A DNA stretch of 64,000 bases from Bacteroidia bacterium (GTDB taxonomy: Bacteria; Bacteroidota; Bacteroidia; Flavobacteriales_D; Sanyastnellaceae), in assembly GCA_030427925.1 (NCBI GenBank), contig JAUICJ010000003.1, forward strand, positions 89,185-153,184, written 5' to 3'. A model generated the notes under the pieces. The model searched no databases. It had not been told where the DNA came from and worked only from the letters and a program-made list of their open reading frames with translations. This document shows positions 10,073-20,647 of the stretch, in pieces; position 1 is the stretch's first letter; each line of letters begins with the position of its first letter. Position numbers and translations under genes: made by a program.

Positions 10073-11671
10073 TCAGAAATTCAGGATGCTCAACCCCTTG
10101 GGGTATTCGATCCGGTAGCGGACGGTGAAGCTCCGGCGCTCACCGGGTTGCAGGGATTCCGTCCAGGTCAGCTTCCCTTGGGTTGCGTCGTAGGAAGCCC
10201 CATCTCCATCCAAGAGCTCGACCACCACATCCGGGCGAGAAGCCACGGGAATGCGATCTTCGATGCGGGTTTCCACCGGACGGCTGTGCAGGTTCTCCAC
10301 TTCGATGACCCACGTTTGCTCGGATTTGTGCTTGCCGCCAAAGCCCGATGTGGAACACCGATCCGCCAACCGCTCTCGGCTGCAGCGCACTTGAGGATCC
10401 TGTCCGATGGGAACGACCAAGGTGTCGCCCGGGGCAGGCAGCAGCAAATCGAACCATCCGCGGAACGCGCCCCCGGCCTCGACCTGCACCCGACCCGGAA
10501 GCAAACGGGAAGACGCCCAACGATCTGAAGTGGCCAGTTGGAACGCTTCGTCTGAGGCATAGGGCATCAACAAGTAGCTCAGTTTGCCGGGCAGCTCAAA
10601 GGATTCGATGAACACGCGCTCGCGCTCGCCCGTTCCCACGACGAAGGGAGCGACGGCGGGATTGAACCGAAAGCGGTCGGTCGCCATTCCGGGAGCCTCT
10701 GCCCCCCTTTCCTCGCCCTTGGAGTCCCACATCATCGCGTCGTCCTCTTGAGGGGCAAAGTCCAGATTCGAGTACGAACCGGCCATGGCGCCACGGACCT
10801 CGGAACGGTGCTGCAGGACCCAGCGCTCAAAGGACGGCGGAGCGAGCGTGCTCAGGGGATTGCCCACGACGAACTCCACTGGGATGCCCTCCCAATCTTC
10901 GCCCGTGGTTTGGGACACCGACGCGAACCGGTCGAACAGGATGGCGCCGTCTGGGGCGATCGCCACGTCATACTCGGGGAGCCAATGCGCCGATTGGGTG
11001 AGGTAGCGAACGGAAATGGGGCCCGCGGAGGCGTCTTCGGCTTGGATGCGCAACCGGATTTGGCCGGTGAACCGGGACAACCGCTGGCGCTCCTCCCGCA
11101 TGGCTTGCTCCAGGTCTTCGATTTGGCTGGTCAAATCCGCGAGTTCTTGAACCAATTCCAACTGTTTGTATTTCAGTTCTTTCACGCGATTCCGCCAAAA
11201 ATCAGCAGCATCCTGCATGTCCTCCATCAACAGCGTTTCTTGGTGGCTCAACGTTCGGTTCGATTGGATCATCAGCAGTTCCTCCTCGTAGACGGCGTGG
11301 AGGGCTTCGCGCATCGATGCCGTGTTGCGCAACGCTTCAATGTCCTCGCGTGCCGCATCGCAAAACGCTTCGACCTCTTCCGAGATTTCAGGGCGCACGC
11401 CCGTGGTGAATTGCGTGCCGACCAACCGCCACGACTCGGGAAGCTCAACTTGGATGGTGCGTGCATCCAGTTGCTGGGTGATGCCATCGAGGATGAGCGC
11501 AAACTCACCCGTCGCACCCGAAACCTGGCCTGCGTGTTCGACCCAGGCGCCTTGTCCGAAAACGGTGGCTTGGGTGGCCCTCCATTCAACGTAGCGGACA
11601 GGATAGCGCTGGCTCCAAGCGGTTTGGACAGCGAGAACAGCAACAAGCAGCAAGGAGATGCGAAGGAACAT
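10073..11671 (-). CDS. DUF4139 (MuiA-family) secreted protein
   Basis: The 532-residue product has a signal peptide (LLLVAVLAVQTAWSQ). It has the mucoidy-inhibitor A architecture: an N-terminal DUF4140-like strand region, a long coiled coil at about residues 120-230, then a DUF4139 beta domain beginning around SVRYLTQSAHWLPEYD. The ATG at 11671 is preferred over an upstream one at 11743 because it begins the signal peptide and follows a TAGTTTTG element. Molecular function is unknown; the family is usually exported in Bacteroidota. Confidence 0.85.
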   Translation of the reverse strand: MFLRISLLLVAVLAVQTAWSQRYPVRYVEWRATQATVFGQGAWVEHAGQVSGATGEFALILDGITQQLDARTIQVELPESWRLVGTQFTTGVRPEISEEVEAFCDAAREDIEALRNTASMREALHAVYEEELLMIQSNRTLSHQETLLMEDMQDAADFWRNRVKELKYKQLELVQELADLTSQIEDLEQAMREERQRLSRFTGQIRLRIQAEDASAGPISVRYLTQSAHWLPEYDVAIAPDGAILFDRFASVSQTTGEDWEGIPVEFVVGNPLSTLAPPSFERWVLQHRSEVRGAMAGSYSNLDFAPQEDDAMMWDSKGEERGAEAPGMATDRFRFNPAVAPFVVGTGERERVFIESFELPGKLSYLLMPYASDEAFQLATSDRWASSRLLPGRVQVEAGGAFRGWFDLLLPAPGDTLVVPIGQDPQVRCSRERLADRCSTSGFGGKHKSEQTWVIEVENLHSRPVETRIEDRIPVASRPDVVVELLDGDGASYDATQGKLTWTESLQPGERRSFTVRYRIEYPKGLSILNF

Positions 11672-11689
11672 GGCGATGAAAAGTTGGCC

Positions 11690-11697
11690 CAAAACTA
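11690..11697 (-). promoter_or_regulatory. -7 promoter element of the DUF4139 gene
   Basis: TAGTTTTG on the minus strand is an exact TAnnTTTG match, 18 nt upstream of the ATG at 11671. Confidence 0.55.
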
Positions 11698-11772
11698 ACG
11701 CCGAACCCGCAGCCTCCGTGCCCCCATTCCAAATTCGAATCAAAATGCCGATTCAATTCGAAGCGCAGCCCC

Positions 11773-11780
11773 TAATTTTG
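11773..11780 (+). promoter_or_regulatory. -7 promoter element of nusB
   Basis: TAATTTTG matches TAnnTTTG exactly and ends 17 nt before the nusB ATG. It would drive the nusB-DUF1573-yajC-nhaC-uvrA run. Confidence 0.55.
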
Positions 11781-11797
11781 CACCTCGAATCATTGAC

Positions 11798-12742
11798 ATG
11801 CTGAACCGCCGACAACTTCGCATCAAGCTCCTTCACGTCCTTTACGGGTATTACCAGGACGAAAACCCGGACCCGGTGCGTGCCCACAAAACCTTGGAGC
11901 ACTCGGTGCAGAAAATGCAGGAGCTCTATGTGCTGTTGCTTTTGCTCATCGGCAGCATGCAAGGAATGGCCATCGACCGCATCGAAGCGGGTCGCAAAAA
12001 ACGCCTTCCGGCCCCTGAAGACCTGAATCCCAACACGAAATTCGTCACCAACCGCCCGTTGCGCATCATCGCCAACAGCCGGAACCTGCAAAAGGCCTCT
12101 GAAGAATTGGGAATCGGTTGGGGAGATCAGCAGGAGATGCTCCGGAAGGTCTTCCGAGGACTCCTTGAACACGAAGAGTACGTGGAGTACATGGCATCGG
12201 AAGAACGGGGATTTCGCCACGACCGGGAGTACCTGACGCGCATGTTCCGCAAGCACATGATCCAGAACGAGCCGTTTGAAGACGTGTTGGAGGACAAGAG
12301 CATTTTCTGGAACGACGATTTGGACCTGTGCGCTTCCATGGTCATCAAGACCATCAAAACCATTCGGGAGGAAGACGATGACGTGGAGTTGCTGCCGCTT
12401 TGGCGCGAGGACGAAGACGACCGTCAGTTCATGGAAACGCTTTTCCAAAACACCCTCGGACAAGCCGGAGAGAACGAAGAGCTCATCACGTCAGCCGCTG
12501 CGAACTGGGATTTGGAGCGCATCGCCCTCATCGATCGCATCCTGATGAAAATGGCACTTGCGGAAGCGCGGAGCTTTGAATCCATTCCGCTCAAGGTGAC
12601 GCTGAACGAATACATCGAACTTTCGAAGTACTACAGCACCGAGAAGAGCTCGGGCTTCATCAATGGCATTTTGGACCAACTGTTCAACGAGATGAAGGCG
12701 GACAAGCGCATCGTCAAAGTGGGACGCGGATTGCTCGACTGA
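11798..12742 (+). CDS. nusB: Transcription antitermination factor NusB (long Bacteroidota form)
   Basis: RNA-binding partner of NusE/S10 in rRNA antitermination. The 314-residue product is about twice the size of E. coli NusB: it keeps the start MLNRRQLRIKLLHVLYGYYQ and has the canonical NusB end (DRILMKMALAE, LNEYIELSKYYS, FINGILDQL) at about residues 245-300. The long insert between these is the usual Bacteroidota form and is rich in acidic residues. The TGA overlaps the ATG of the DUF1573 lipoprotein gene. Confidence 0.92.
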   Translation: MLNRRQLRIKLLHVLYGYYQDENPDPVRAHKTLEHSVQKMQELYVLLLLLIGSMQGMAIDRIEAGRKKRLPAPEDLNPNTKFVTNRPLRIIANSRNLQKASEELGIGWGDQQEMLRKVFRGLLEHEEYVEYMASEERGFRHDREYLTRMFRKHMIQNEPFEDVLEDKSIFWNDDLDLCASMVIKTIKTIREEDDDVELLPLWREDEDDRQFMETLFQNTLGQAGENEELITSAAANWDLERIALIDRILMKMALAEARSFESIPLKVTLNEYIELSKYYSTEKSSGFINGILDQLFNEMKADKRIVKVGRGLLD

Positions 12743-13221
12743 TGAAGCACTGGATCGCGTTTTGTGCCTTGGCGGTGGTGGCTTGCAACGAGCCGGAAGT
12801 GGATACCCGCCTCATTCAAATCCCCGCAACGGGCGCCCGGGAAAACGTGTCCACTCCGGATGTGGCGGTTTTTGCCCCGGAAGCAGCGGTGTTCAACTAC
12901 GATACGGTGGTGGAAGGCGCGGTGGTGGCACACACGTTCGCCTTTAAAAACGCGGGTTCAGCCCCCTTGGCCATTGCGGATGTGAACTCGGGATGCGGGT
13001 GCACCGTGCCGCAAGACTGGCCCCGAGAGCTCATCGCACCGGGTGAGGGCGGCACCATCGACGTGACGTTCAACACCCGAGGCTGGAGTGGCAAGGTGGA
13101 CAAGCGCGTTACCGTGGTGACCAACGGGGAACCCTCGGTGGTGCATTTGGTGTTGGATGGATTCATCTTGGCTCCGGAGGGAACTTCAGAGCCCGCGGCG
13201 ATGCCCATCCGCCGCCATTGA
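12742..13221 (+). CDS. DUF1573-domain lipoprotein
   Basis: The 159-residue product has a short signal ending in a lipobox (AVVAC, Cys15). A DUF1573 Ig-like fold follows, recognised by THTFAFKN-type spacing (VAHTFAFKNAGSAPL), SGCGCTVP and a final VTVVTNG strand. DUF1573 proteins are common in the nusB-yajC neighbourhood of Bacteroidota; their role is unknown. It overlaps nusB and lies 15 bp ahead of yajC. Confidence 0.85.
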   Translation: MKHWIAFCALAVVACNEPEVDTRLIQIPATGARENVSTPDVAVFAPEAAVFNYDTVVEGAVVAHTFAFKNAGSAPLAIADVNSGCGCTVPQDWPRELIAPGEGGTIDVTFNTRGWSGKVDKRVTVVTNGEPSVVHLVLDGFILAPEGTSEPAAMPIRRH

Positions 13222-13223
13222 AC

Positions 13224-13231
13224 TAACTTCA
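13224..13231 (+). promoter_or_regulatory. Possible weak -7 element before yajC
   Basis: TAACTTCA resembles TAnnTTnG except for the last base and ends 5 nt before the yajC ATG. It may be an internal promoter in the nusB run. Confidence 0.3.
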
Positions 13232-13236
13232 CCGCC

Positions 13237-13557
13237 ATGATTCAATTGACTGTTTTGGCCCAAGCGGCCCCACAAGGCGATTACAGCTTCTTCATCGTCA
13301 TCGGCGGGATGTTCCTCGTCATGTGGTTCTTCATGATCCGCCCTCAAATGAAGCGGCAGCGGGAGGCGAAGCAATTTCGCGACAACATCCAAGTTGGAGA
13401 CCGCGTGGTCACCATCGGAGGCCTGCACGGGCGCATCAAAGAAGTGAAGGAAACGAACGTCTTGCTCGAAGTGGAGAGCGGAAAAATTCGGGTGGAACGC
13501 TCCGCCTTGAATCCCTCAGGCCAAGCGTCCGAACAGGACCTGCAAGCGAACGCCTGA
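13237..13557 (+). CDS. yajC: Preprotein translocase subunit YajC
   Basis: Accessory subunit of the SecDF-YajC complex that assists Sec translocation at the inner membrane. The 106-residue product has one membrane helix (about residues 18-38) ending in WFFMIRPQMKRQRE, the standard YajC signature. A small cytosolic domain with VGDRVVTIGGLHGRI follows. TGATG overlap joins it to the antiporter gene. Confidence 0.94.
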   Translation: MIQLTVLAQAAPQGDYSFFIVIGGMFLVMWFFMIRPQMKRQREAKQFRDNIQVGDRVVTIGGLHGRIKEVKETNVLLEVESGKIRVERSALNPSGQASEQDLQANA

Positions 13558-15032
13558 TGAACGGCGCGGCGCGGCGCATTCCCATCGGTTGGGCGCTCGT
13601 CCCGGTGGTGGTGCTCATCGGTCTGCTCGCTGCAGACGTGGCCCTGTTCGGCGAGGACAGTTCGTACGGTTCGAACCAAATCGCGATGCTGATTGCCGCC
13701 TTCGTGGCCGGGAGCATCGGACTGGCGCACGGCACCACGTGGAAGTCCATTTCGGACCGGATCGGTTCCACCATCGCCTCCACGAGCGAAGCCCTCCTCA
13801 TCCTGCTCCTCATCGGTGCGCTGTCCGGCACGTGGCTCATCGCTGGCATCATTCCGGCGTTCATCCATTACGGATTGCAAATCCTCGAACCGGGGATTTT
13901 CTTGTTCGCTGCGTGCATCATTTGTGCGGTGCTTTCGCTGGCGACGGGTTCTTCTTGGGGAACCGTCGGAACCGTCGGGATTGCCTTGATGGGCATCGGC
14001 CAAGCGCTTGGACTCCACGACGGTTGGGTGGCTGGTGCCATCATATCCGGTGCGTATTTCGGGGACAAAATGTCGCCGCTGAGCGACACCACGAACATCG
14101 CCCCTGCCGTGGCGGGCAGCGACTTGTTCACCCACATCCGGTACATGCTCTACACCACGGTTCCAAGCATCGCCCTTGCACTGGCCGTGTTCCTCGTTGC
14201 TGGATTGGGGGGCGGCGCCCAAGCGGTGGGTTCCGAAGTGGACCTGGGGGCGGGATTCGGCGTGGCGGTCGAGCAGGCCTTCAACATCCACCCGGGATTG
14301 TTCATCGCGCCAGTATCCGTCATCGTGCTCATCGCGCGGAAGGTCGCTGCCGCTCCCGCATTGTTCATCGGCGTGTTGCTCGGGGCCGCGACGGCGGTCG
14401 TGTTTCAACCGGATTTGGTCTGGTCCATCGGAGAGGCCGGTGGGGCGACCACCCGTTGGGGAGCGGCTTACCGGACCGTTTTCCAAGCGATGTCGGTGGA
14501 CGTTGCGGTGGTGACCGGCGATGCCCTCGCCGACGAGTTGCTGAGCAGTGGGGGCATGGCCGGCATGCTCAACACCGTGTGGCTCATCCTCTGCGCCATG
14601 GTATTCGGCGCCACAATGGAGGCTACGGGCATGTTGCGGCGCATCACCGAATCGCTGTTGCACGGCGTGACATCCACCTTTGGATTGATTTCGCGCACGG
14701 CGGGAACGTGTTTGGCCTTCAACGTTTTGGCTTCTGACCAATACCTGGCCATCGTCGTGCCCGGCAACATGTACAAGGCCGCATACGAAGAACAAGGGCT
14801 GGCCCCCGAGAACCTGTCGCGCACCCTTGAGGATGCGGGAACGGTGACCAGCGTCCTCATTCCTTGGAACACCTGCGGCGTGGCACAAAGCGGGATCCTG
14901 GGCATCTCCACATTTGCTTACCTCCCGTACTGCGTATTCAATTGGATCAGTCCATTGACCACGTTGACGGTGGCGGCGCTTGGTTGGAACATTCGGCGCC
15001 TCCCATCGGTTAGTGACGGAGAATCGAACTGA
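13557..15032 (+). CDS. nhaC: Na+/H+ antiporter, NhaC family
   Basis: Polytopic inner-membrane protein of 491 residues with about 11-12 hydrophobic segments. The conserved block [17 protein letters not shown] (about residues 160-177) is characteristic of NhaC-type antiporters. A matching C-terminal block ([35 protein letters not shown]) is also typical. It probably exports Na+ in exchange for protons, which fits a marine lifestyle. The gene begins in the yajC stop codon and ends 2 bp before uvrA. Confidence 0.88.
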   Translation: MNGAARRIPIGWALVPVVVLIGLLAADVALFGEDSSYGSNQIAMLIAAFVAGSIGLAHGTTWKSISDRIGSTIASTSEALLILLLIGALSGTWLIAGIIPAFIHYGLQILEPGIFLFAACIICAVLSLATGSSWGTVGTVGIALMGIGQALGLHDGWVAGAIISGAYFGDKMSPLSDTTNIAPAVAGSDLFTHIRYMLYTTVPSIALALAVFLVAGLGGGAQAVGSEVDLGAGFGVAVEQAFNIHPGLFIAPVSVIVLIARKVAAAPALFIGVLLGAATAVVFQPDLVWSIGEAGGATTRWGAAYRTVFQAMSVDVAVVTGDALADELLSSGGMAGMLNTVWLILCAMVFGATMEATGMLRRITESLLHGVTSTFGLISRTAGTCLAFNVLASDQYLAIVVPGNMYKAAYEEQGLAPENLSRTLEDAGTVTSVLIPWNTCGVAQSGILGISTFAYLPYCVFNWISPLTTLTVAALGWNIRRLPSVSDGESN

Positions 15033-15034
15033 AC

Positions 15035-17902
15035 ATGGCGGCTTCCCTCCCCGCGAATGACCCGATGATCCGCGTCACGGGCGCTCGGGAACACAATTTG
15101 AAGGACCTGAACGTCCACATTCCGCGCAACCAATTGGTGGTCATCACCGGCGTAAGTGGAAGTGGCAAGTCCTCCCTCGCCTTTGATACGTTGTATGCGG
15201 AAGGGCAGCGGCGGTATTTGGAAACCTTTTCTGCCTATGCGCGGCAGTTCATCGGTGGATTGGAGCGGCCGGATGTGGAGGGCATCACCGGTCTGAGCCC
15301 CGTCATCAGCATTGAGCAAAAGACGATTTCGCGCAATCCGCGTTCCACCGTTGGGACCATCACCGAAGTCCACGATTTTCTGCGGTTGGCGTATGCGCGG
15401 GCGGCCGATGCGTTCTCGCTGGAAACGGGCGAGCCGATGGTTCGGTTTACGGATGAACAGGTTTTGGCCAAGATCCTGGAGCTTTATCAAGGCCAAAAAA
15501 TCCTGCTGCTCGCCCCCCTCGTTCGCGGCCGAAAAGGCCACTACCGCGAACTGTTCGACCAAATCATGCGCCAAGGCTTCCTGCGCGCTCGGGTGGACGG
15601 CGAACTCGTGGAACTCGAACCGGGGTACCGCGTGGACCGCTATAAAATCCACGACATCGAGGTGGTCGTGGACCGGTTAGCGGTGCGGTTGGATGACGAA
15701 CAGCGCATCATGAGCAGCATTCGGACGGCCCTCGGCATGGGCAAGGGATCGATGGGTGTGATGGAACATGGAGGCACCGAACTGCGCCACTTCAGCCGCA
15801 ATTTGATGTGCCCCACCACGGGCATCGCGTATCCCGAACCGGAGCCGAACCTGTTCTCGTTCAATTCGCCCTACGGAGCGTGTCCAACGTGCAACGGCCT
15901 CGGTACCATTACTGAAGCTGGGCGCGACCTCATCATTCCGGACGACAGCAAGAGCATCCGGCAAGGCGGCATCGCTCCGCTCGGAGAACTCAAATCGAGC
16001 CGAACCCTTTACATCCTCGAAGCGCTGCTCGAAGCGGAGGGGCACAGCTTGCGCACGCCCATCCGCGATCTCGGGGACGAACTCGTAGGCCGCATCCTCT
16101 ATGGCACCGACTCCCCCGTGAAACTGCCCGATCGCGCGGGTGTCCGGGGCGAGCACGTCGCGTTCGACGGCATCGTGGCCACGATTGAGCGCGCCGCGGG
16201 GCACACCTCCTCGCGCCCACTCAAGCGATGGGCCGCTCAGTTCTTGCACAAGCAGACCTGCACCACGTGCGACGGGACGCGACTCAAAGCCATCAGCCGG
16301 CAATTCCGCCTCAACGGCAAGCACATCGGTGAACTCGCCGCCCTGTCGCTCGGCGACTTGCAAGCGTGGTTCGAGGACATCGAAAGCGGCCTGACCGAAC
16401 GGGCACAAACCATCCTCCGGGAGCCGTTGAAGGAAATTCGAGCGCGCCTTGGATTCCTCAACGACGTGGGGCTCGGGTATTTGTCGCTGGACCGCAGCGC
16501 ACGCAGCTTGTCTGGAGGGGAGGCGCAGCGCATTCGCTTGGCGACCCAAATCGGCAGCAAGCTGACCGAGGTGCTGTACATCTTGGACGAACCGAGCATC
16601 GGCCTGCACCAACGGGACAACCGCCGGCTCATCGGCAGCCTGCAGGCCCTGCGCGACGCGGGCAACACCGTCATCGTGGTCGAGCACGACGAAGAGATGA
16701 TGCTCAGCGCCGACCACCTCATCGACATCGGGCCCGGGGCGGGCGTTCACGGAGGACAAATCGTGGCAGAGGGCGACCCGAAAGCGCACCTGGCAGCGGG
16801 ATCGCTGACGGCGGATTATTTGGTGGGACGGGAACGGATTGTTTGGCCTGAAAAACGACGCAAAGGCAACGGCCACTCCTTGAAGCTCACCGGCGCCACC
16901 GGCAACAACCTGAAAAACGTCAGCGTGAGCATCCCCCTCGGCACGCTCACCTGCATCAGCGGCGTTTCAGGCAGTGGCAAGAGTTCGCTCATCAACCAGA
17001 CCCTCTACCCCGCCCTGCACAACCACTTTTACGAAGCCACGCAGCAACCGCTGCCCTTCAAATCCCTCAAGGGCCTCGAGCACCTCGACAAGGTCATCGC
17101 CATCGATCAAACCCCGATCGGCCGCACGCCCCGCTCGAACCCCGCTACGTACACCGGCATCTTCAGCGAAATCCGGAACCTGTTCACCAAGTTGCCCGAA
17201 GCGGCCATCCGCGGCTACAAACCTGGGCGCTTCAGCTTCAACGTGAGCGGGGGTCGCTGCGAGGATTGCAAAGGCGCGGGGTTGCGAACCGTTGAAATGA
17301 ACTTCTTGCCGGACGTGCTCGTGGAGTGCGAAACGTGCCACGGTCGCCGCTACAACCGGGAAACGCTCGAAGTGCGGTATCGCGGCAAGTCCATCGCGGA
17401 AGTGCTGAACATGACGGTCGATGAGGCGGTGGAGTTTTTTGCGGCGTTCCCGAAAATTTCGCGGATCACGAAAACGCTCCAGGACGTGGGACTGGGTTAC
17501 ATCACGTTGGGCCAGCAAAGCCCGACCTTGAGCGGCGGGGAGGCGCAGCGGGTGAAATTGGCCACGGAATTGGCTCGGGTCAGCACGGGTTCAACGTTGT
17601 ATGTGCTGGACGAACCCACAACTGGACTGCACTTTCAAGACATCCGGATGCTCATCGACGTGTTGCAGCGGTTGGTGGAACAAGGCAATACGGTGGTGGT
17701 CATCGAACACAATTTGGACGTGTTGAAGGTGGCCGATCACCTCATCGACGTCGGCCCCGAAGGCGGCGGAGCGGGAGGCACCATCGTCGCGAAGGGAACG
17801 CCTGAACACGTGGCCCGCGCAACCGGAAGCCGAACTGCGCCGTATATTGCTCGGGCCTTGTCCGGCAAGTCGCCGGTGGAGTTGGCGGAAGATTGGGCAT
17901 AA
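15035..17902 (+). CDS. uvrA: Excinuclease ABC subunit A
   Basis: Damage-recognition ATPase of nucleotide excision repair. The 955-residue product has two ABC modules with Walker A motifs [10 protein letters not shown] (Lys45 and Lys649). ABC signatures are [15 protein letters not shown] and [15 protein letters not shown], and zinc-finger cysteine pairs (CPTC, CTTC; CEDC, CETC) are present. Length and order match UvrA. It closely follows the antiporter gene without a visible promoter of its own. Confidence 0.97.
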   Translation: MAASLPANDPMIRVTGAREHNLKDLNVHIPRNQLVVITGVSGSGKSSLAFDTLYAEGQRRYLETFSAYARQFIGGLERPDVEGITGLSPVISIEQKTISRNPRSTVGTITEVHDFLRLAYARAADAFSLETGEPMVRFTDEQVLAKILELYQGQKILLLAPLVRGRKGHYRELFDQIMRQGFLRARVDGELVELEPGYRVDRYKIHDIEVVVDRLAVRLDDEQRIMSSIRTALGMGKGSMGVMEHGGTELRHFSRNLMCPTTGIAYPEPEPNLFSFNSPYGACPTCNGLGTITEAGRDLIIPDDSKSIRQGGIAPLGELKSSRTLYILEALLEAEGHSLRTPIRDLGDELVGRILYGTDSPVKLPDRAGVRGEHVAFDGIVATIERAAGHTSSRPLKRWAAQFLHKQTCTTCDGTRLKAISRQFRLNGKHIGELAALSLGDLQAWFEDIESGLTERAQTILREPLKEIRARLGFLNDVGLGYLSLDRSARSLSGGEAQRIRLATQIGSKLTEVLYILDEPSIGLHQRDNRRLIGSLQALRDAGNTVIVVEHDEEMMLSADHLIDIGPGAGVHGGQIVAEGDPKAHLAAGSLTADYLVGRERIVWPEKRRKGNGHSLKLTGATGNNLKNVSVSIPLGTLTCISGVSGSGKSSLINQTLYPALHNHFYEATQQPLPFKSLKGLEHLDKVIAIDQTPIGRTPRSNPATYTGIFSEIRNLFTKLPEAAIRGYKPGRFSFNVSGGRCEDCKGAGLRTVEMNFLPDVLVECETCHGRRYNRETLEVRYRGKSIAEVLNMTVDEAVEFFAAFPKISRITKTLQDVGLGYITLGQQSPTLSGGEAQRVKLATELARVSTGSTLYVLDEPTTGLHFQDIRMLIDVLQRLVEQGNTVVVIEHNLDVLKVADHLIDVGPEGGGAGGTIVAKGTPEHVARATGSRTAPYIARALSGKSPVELAEDWA

Positions 17903-17937
17903 GCCCTTCTCAGGCAACGAGGCGAAAACGCAGCATC

Positions 17938-18627
17938 ATGGCAAAAGCATTCAAACAACGCGACTGGAACGAGAGCAAGACGAACGACGCTTGGTCCATC
18001 TTCAAAATCATGGGCGAATTCGTGCAAGGCTTCGAAACCCTGCAGCGAATCGGGCCGTGCATCTCCATTTATGGAAGTGCGCGGATGAAGGAGGATTCTC
18101 CCGTTTACAACGCGTCGCGTGCGGTTGGACGGGCACTCGCTGAGCGCGGATACGGCGTCATCACAGGCGGCGGACCGGGCGTCATGGAGGCGGGGAACCG
18201 CGGAGCACATGACATGGGCGGAACGTCGGTCGGCCTGAACATCGAGCTCCCGTTCGAACAGCACAACAACCCGTACATCGACCGCGACAAGAGCATCGAT
18301 TTCGATTACTTCTTTGTGCGCAAGGTCATGTTCGTCAAGTACAGCCAGGGCTTCGTGGTGATGCCCGGCGGCTTCGGCACCCTCGATGAGCTCTTCGAGG
18401 CGTTGACGCTCGTGCAGACGAAGAAGGTGGATCCCGTGCCGATCATGCTGTACGATTCGTCGTTTTGGGCCGGCCTCATGGACTGGATTCGCAAGACCTT
18501 GTGGGAAGATTACCGCACGATTTCCGAGCACGACCCGGAATTGTTGCACCTCGTGGATTCGCCCGAGGAAGTGGTGAAAGTGCTCGACGACTACTACGCC
18601 AAATCCCTGCTCCGCCCGAATTTCTGA
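17938..18627 (+). CDS. LOG-family protein (TIGR00730-type)
   Basis: The 229-residue product contains GSAR, ITGGGPGVMEAGNRGA and MPGGFGTLDELFEALTLVQ, the paired motifs of the Lonely Guy family. Plant and some bacterial LOG proteins hydrolyse nucleoside 5'-monophosphates to base plus ribose 5-phosphate; bacterial members are often misnamed lysine decarboxylases. The start at 17938 is chosen over an upstream ATG because it gives a standard N-terminus 35 bp after uvrA. The physiological substrate here is not known. Confidence 0.88.
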   Translation: MAKAFKQRDWNESKTNDAWSIFKIMGEFVQGFETLQRIGPCISIYGSARMKEDSPVYNASRAVGRALAERGYGVITGGGPGVMEAGNRGAHDMGGTSVGLNIELPFEQHNNPYIDRDKSIDFDYFFVRKVMFVKYSQGFVVMPGGFGTLDELFEALTLVQTKKVDPVPIMLYDSSFWAGLMDWIRKTLWEDYRTISEHDPELLHLVDSPEEVVKVLDDYYAKSLLRPNF

Positions 18628-18644
18628 CGCGGCCTTTCCGTCAG

Positions 18645-18703
18645 TTTGACCCTTCCTTCACGCTGGTCTGACATCCTGTCGCATCCGTGTCAGGATTTGA
18701 CCC
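18645..18703 (+). promoter_or_regulatory. Nested repeats upstream of htpG
   Basis: The 121-bp gap before htpG holds the direct repeat TTTGACCC at 18645-18652 and 18696-18703. It also holds overlapping inverted repeats: CTGACA (18668-18673) with TGTCAG (18688-18693), and ATCCTG (18673-18678) with CAGGAT (18691-18696). No TAnnTTnG element is visible, unlike most leading genes in this window. It may be a stress-responsive control region; this is inference from layout only. Confidence 0.35.
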
Positions 18704-18748
18704 GTGGCGCGGTCCTTGCCTCATCGCGGTCGATCAATCGAAACCACG

Positions 18749-20647
18749 ATGCAAAAAGGAACCATCAACGTACAGACGGAAAACATTTTTCCGATCATCA
18801 AGAAGTTTCTCTACAGCGACCACGAGATCTTCTTGAGGGAACTCGTATCCAATGCAGTCGACGCGACCCAAAAGCGCCGGACGCTGGCCAAATTGGGTGA
18901 AATCCCCGCGGTCGAAGGCCATCCACAAGTTGAAGTCGTCATCAACGAAGATGCGAGCACCTTGACCATCAAGGACCGCGGCATCGGCATGACGGGCGAG
19001 GAAATCGAGAAGTACATCAACCAAATCGCGTTCTCGGGTGCGACTGAATTCCTCGACAAGTACCAAGGCGAAGAAGCAAAAACCGCCATCATCGGCCACT
19101 TCGGCCTCGGTTTCTACTCGGCGTTCATGGTGTCGGAGCGGGTCGACATCATCAGCTTAAGCCAGCGCGAAGGCAGCGAAGCGGTCAAGTGGAGTTGCGA
19201 CGGATCGCCCGAATTCACGCTGGAGCCCGCAACCCGCGACGAGGCCGGAACGGACATCGTCTTGCACATCCACGAGGATTCGAAGGAATTCCTCGAGGAG
19301 GATCGGATTGCCGGCATCTTGAACAAGTACTGCAAGTTCATGCCGGAGGAAATCGTGTTTGGCACGAAAACCATCCAACAAGACGACCCCAGCGGCGAAC
19401 AGGACGAGGACGGCAACGTCAAGCAAGTGGACGTGGAAGTGCCCAACGTCATCAACAAGACCACGCCGCTTTGGACGCGCACGCCGGCAGACCTCACGGA
19501 CGAGGACTACGCGGAATTCTACCGCGACCTCTATCCGATGAATTTCGAGGACCCGCTGTTCCACATCCACCTCAACGTGGACTACCCCTTCAACCTCACG
19601 GGCATCCTGTATTTCCCACAGTTGAAGAAGGAAATGGAGCTTCGCCGGGACAAAATCCACCTCTACTCGAACCAGGTCTTCATCACCGACAACGTCGAAA
19701 ACATCGTTCCGGACTTCTTGACCTTGTTGCACGGGGTCATCGACTCGCCGGACATTCCACTCAACGTCTCCCGCTCCTACCTCCAAGAGGATGCGAACGT
19801 CAAGAAGATTTCGAGCCACATTTCGAAAAAGGTGGCGGACAAGTTGGCGAGCATGTTCAAGCAGGACCGCGAAGCCTTTGCCGCCCAATGGGACGATTTG
19901 CGCATCTTCATTGAATACGGTCAGCTCACCGACGACAAATTCATGGAGCGCTCGAAGAAGTTCCTCCTGTTCAAGGACACGACCGGCGCTTGCCAGACTT
20001 ACGAGGAACTCATCGCCGCCGTGGGCGAGGTGCAGAAGGACAAAAACGGCAAAATCGTTCTCCCTTACACGTCCGATGCAAAGGCCCAGCACGGCTTCGT
20101 GCAGCCGGCCATCGAACGCGGTTACAAGGTGCTGGTCATGGAAGGGCCGCTCGCCGCGCACGTCCTTCAGAAGCTCGAGCAGGAGTTCTCCGACATCCAA
20201 TTCAAGCGCGTGGACTCCGACGTGGTGGACGCCTTGATCGAAACGGACGAAGCATCCACGAGCGCCTTGAACGAGGAACAGGAAAACGCGTTGAAGCCGC
20301 TGATCGAGGGGGCCTTCCCGAACGACCAGTACAAGGTGAAATTTGTTCCGATGTCGCCCACAGCCGCTCCGATCACCATCACGCGCAGTGAATTCATGCG
20401 CCGGATGAAGGAGCAGCAGGCCGTCGGTGGCGGTGGCTTCCAAATGTTCGGTTCCCTGCCCGACAGCTACGACGTGGCCATCAATGCGAACCACCCCCTC
20501 GCCCAGAAATTGCTCAACGCGAGCGAAGACAGCGAGAAGTTGAGGATTGCGAAACGTGCGGTGGACCTCGCCCGGTTGTCGCAAGGCCTGCTCGAAGGGG
20601 AGGAATTGACGGCCTTCATCGCTTCCGGCTACGAAGAGCTGGCATGA
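18749..20647 (+). CDS. htpG: Molecular chaperone HtpG (Hsp90 family)
   Basis: Cytosolic ATP-dependent chaperone of 632 residues. GHKL motifs are near the N-terminus: [25 protein letters not shown] and [13 protein letters not shown]. The middle segment [25 protein letters not shown] and a C-terminal dimerisation part follow. The ATG at 18749 is preferred over one at 18704 because it starts the conserved [13 protein letters not shown]. It overlaps the J-domain gene by ATGA, suggesting a co-expressed Hsp90/Hsp40-like pair. Confidence 0.95.
   Translation: MQKGTINVQTENIFPIIKKFLYSDHEIFLRELVSNAVDATQKRRTLAKLGEIPAVEGHPQVEVVINEDASTLTIKDRGIGMTGEEIEKYINQIAFSGATEFLDKYQGEEAKTAIIGHFGLGFYSAFMVSERVDIISLSQREGSEAVKWSCDGSPEFTLEPATRDEAGTDIVLHIHEDSKEFLEEDRIAGILNKYCKFMPEEIVFGTKTIQQDDPSGEQDEDGNVKQVDVEVPNVINKTTPLWTRTPADLTDEDYAEFYRDLYPMNFEDPLFHIHLNVDYPFNLTGILYFPQLKKEMELRRDKIHLYSNQVFITDNVENIVPDFLTLLHGVIDSPDIPLNVSRSYLQEDANVKKISSHISKKVADKLASMFKQDREAFAAQWDDLRIFIEYGQLTDDKFMERSKKFLLFKDTTGACQTYEELIAAVGEVQKDKNGKIVLPYTSDAKAQHGFVQPAIERGYKVLVMEGPLAAHVLQKLEQEFSDIQFKRVDSDVVDALIETDEASTSALNEEQENALKPLIEGAFPNDQYKVKFVPMSPTAAPITITRSEFMRRMKEQQAVGGGGFQMFGSLPDSYDVAINANHPLAQKLLNASEDSEKLRIAKRAVDLARLSQGLLEGEELTAFIASGYEELA

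Noticed and set aside
13344..14888. 514-codon minus-strand frame opposite the NhaC gene
   Set aside because: Arg/His/Gly-rich translation typical of GC-rich antisense shadows; the plus frame encodes a clear antiporter.
19157..20584. 475-codon minus-strand frame opposite htpG
   Set aside because: Shadow of htpG; Val/Leu/Glu-rich composition without motifs.
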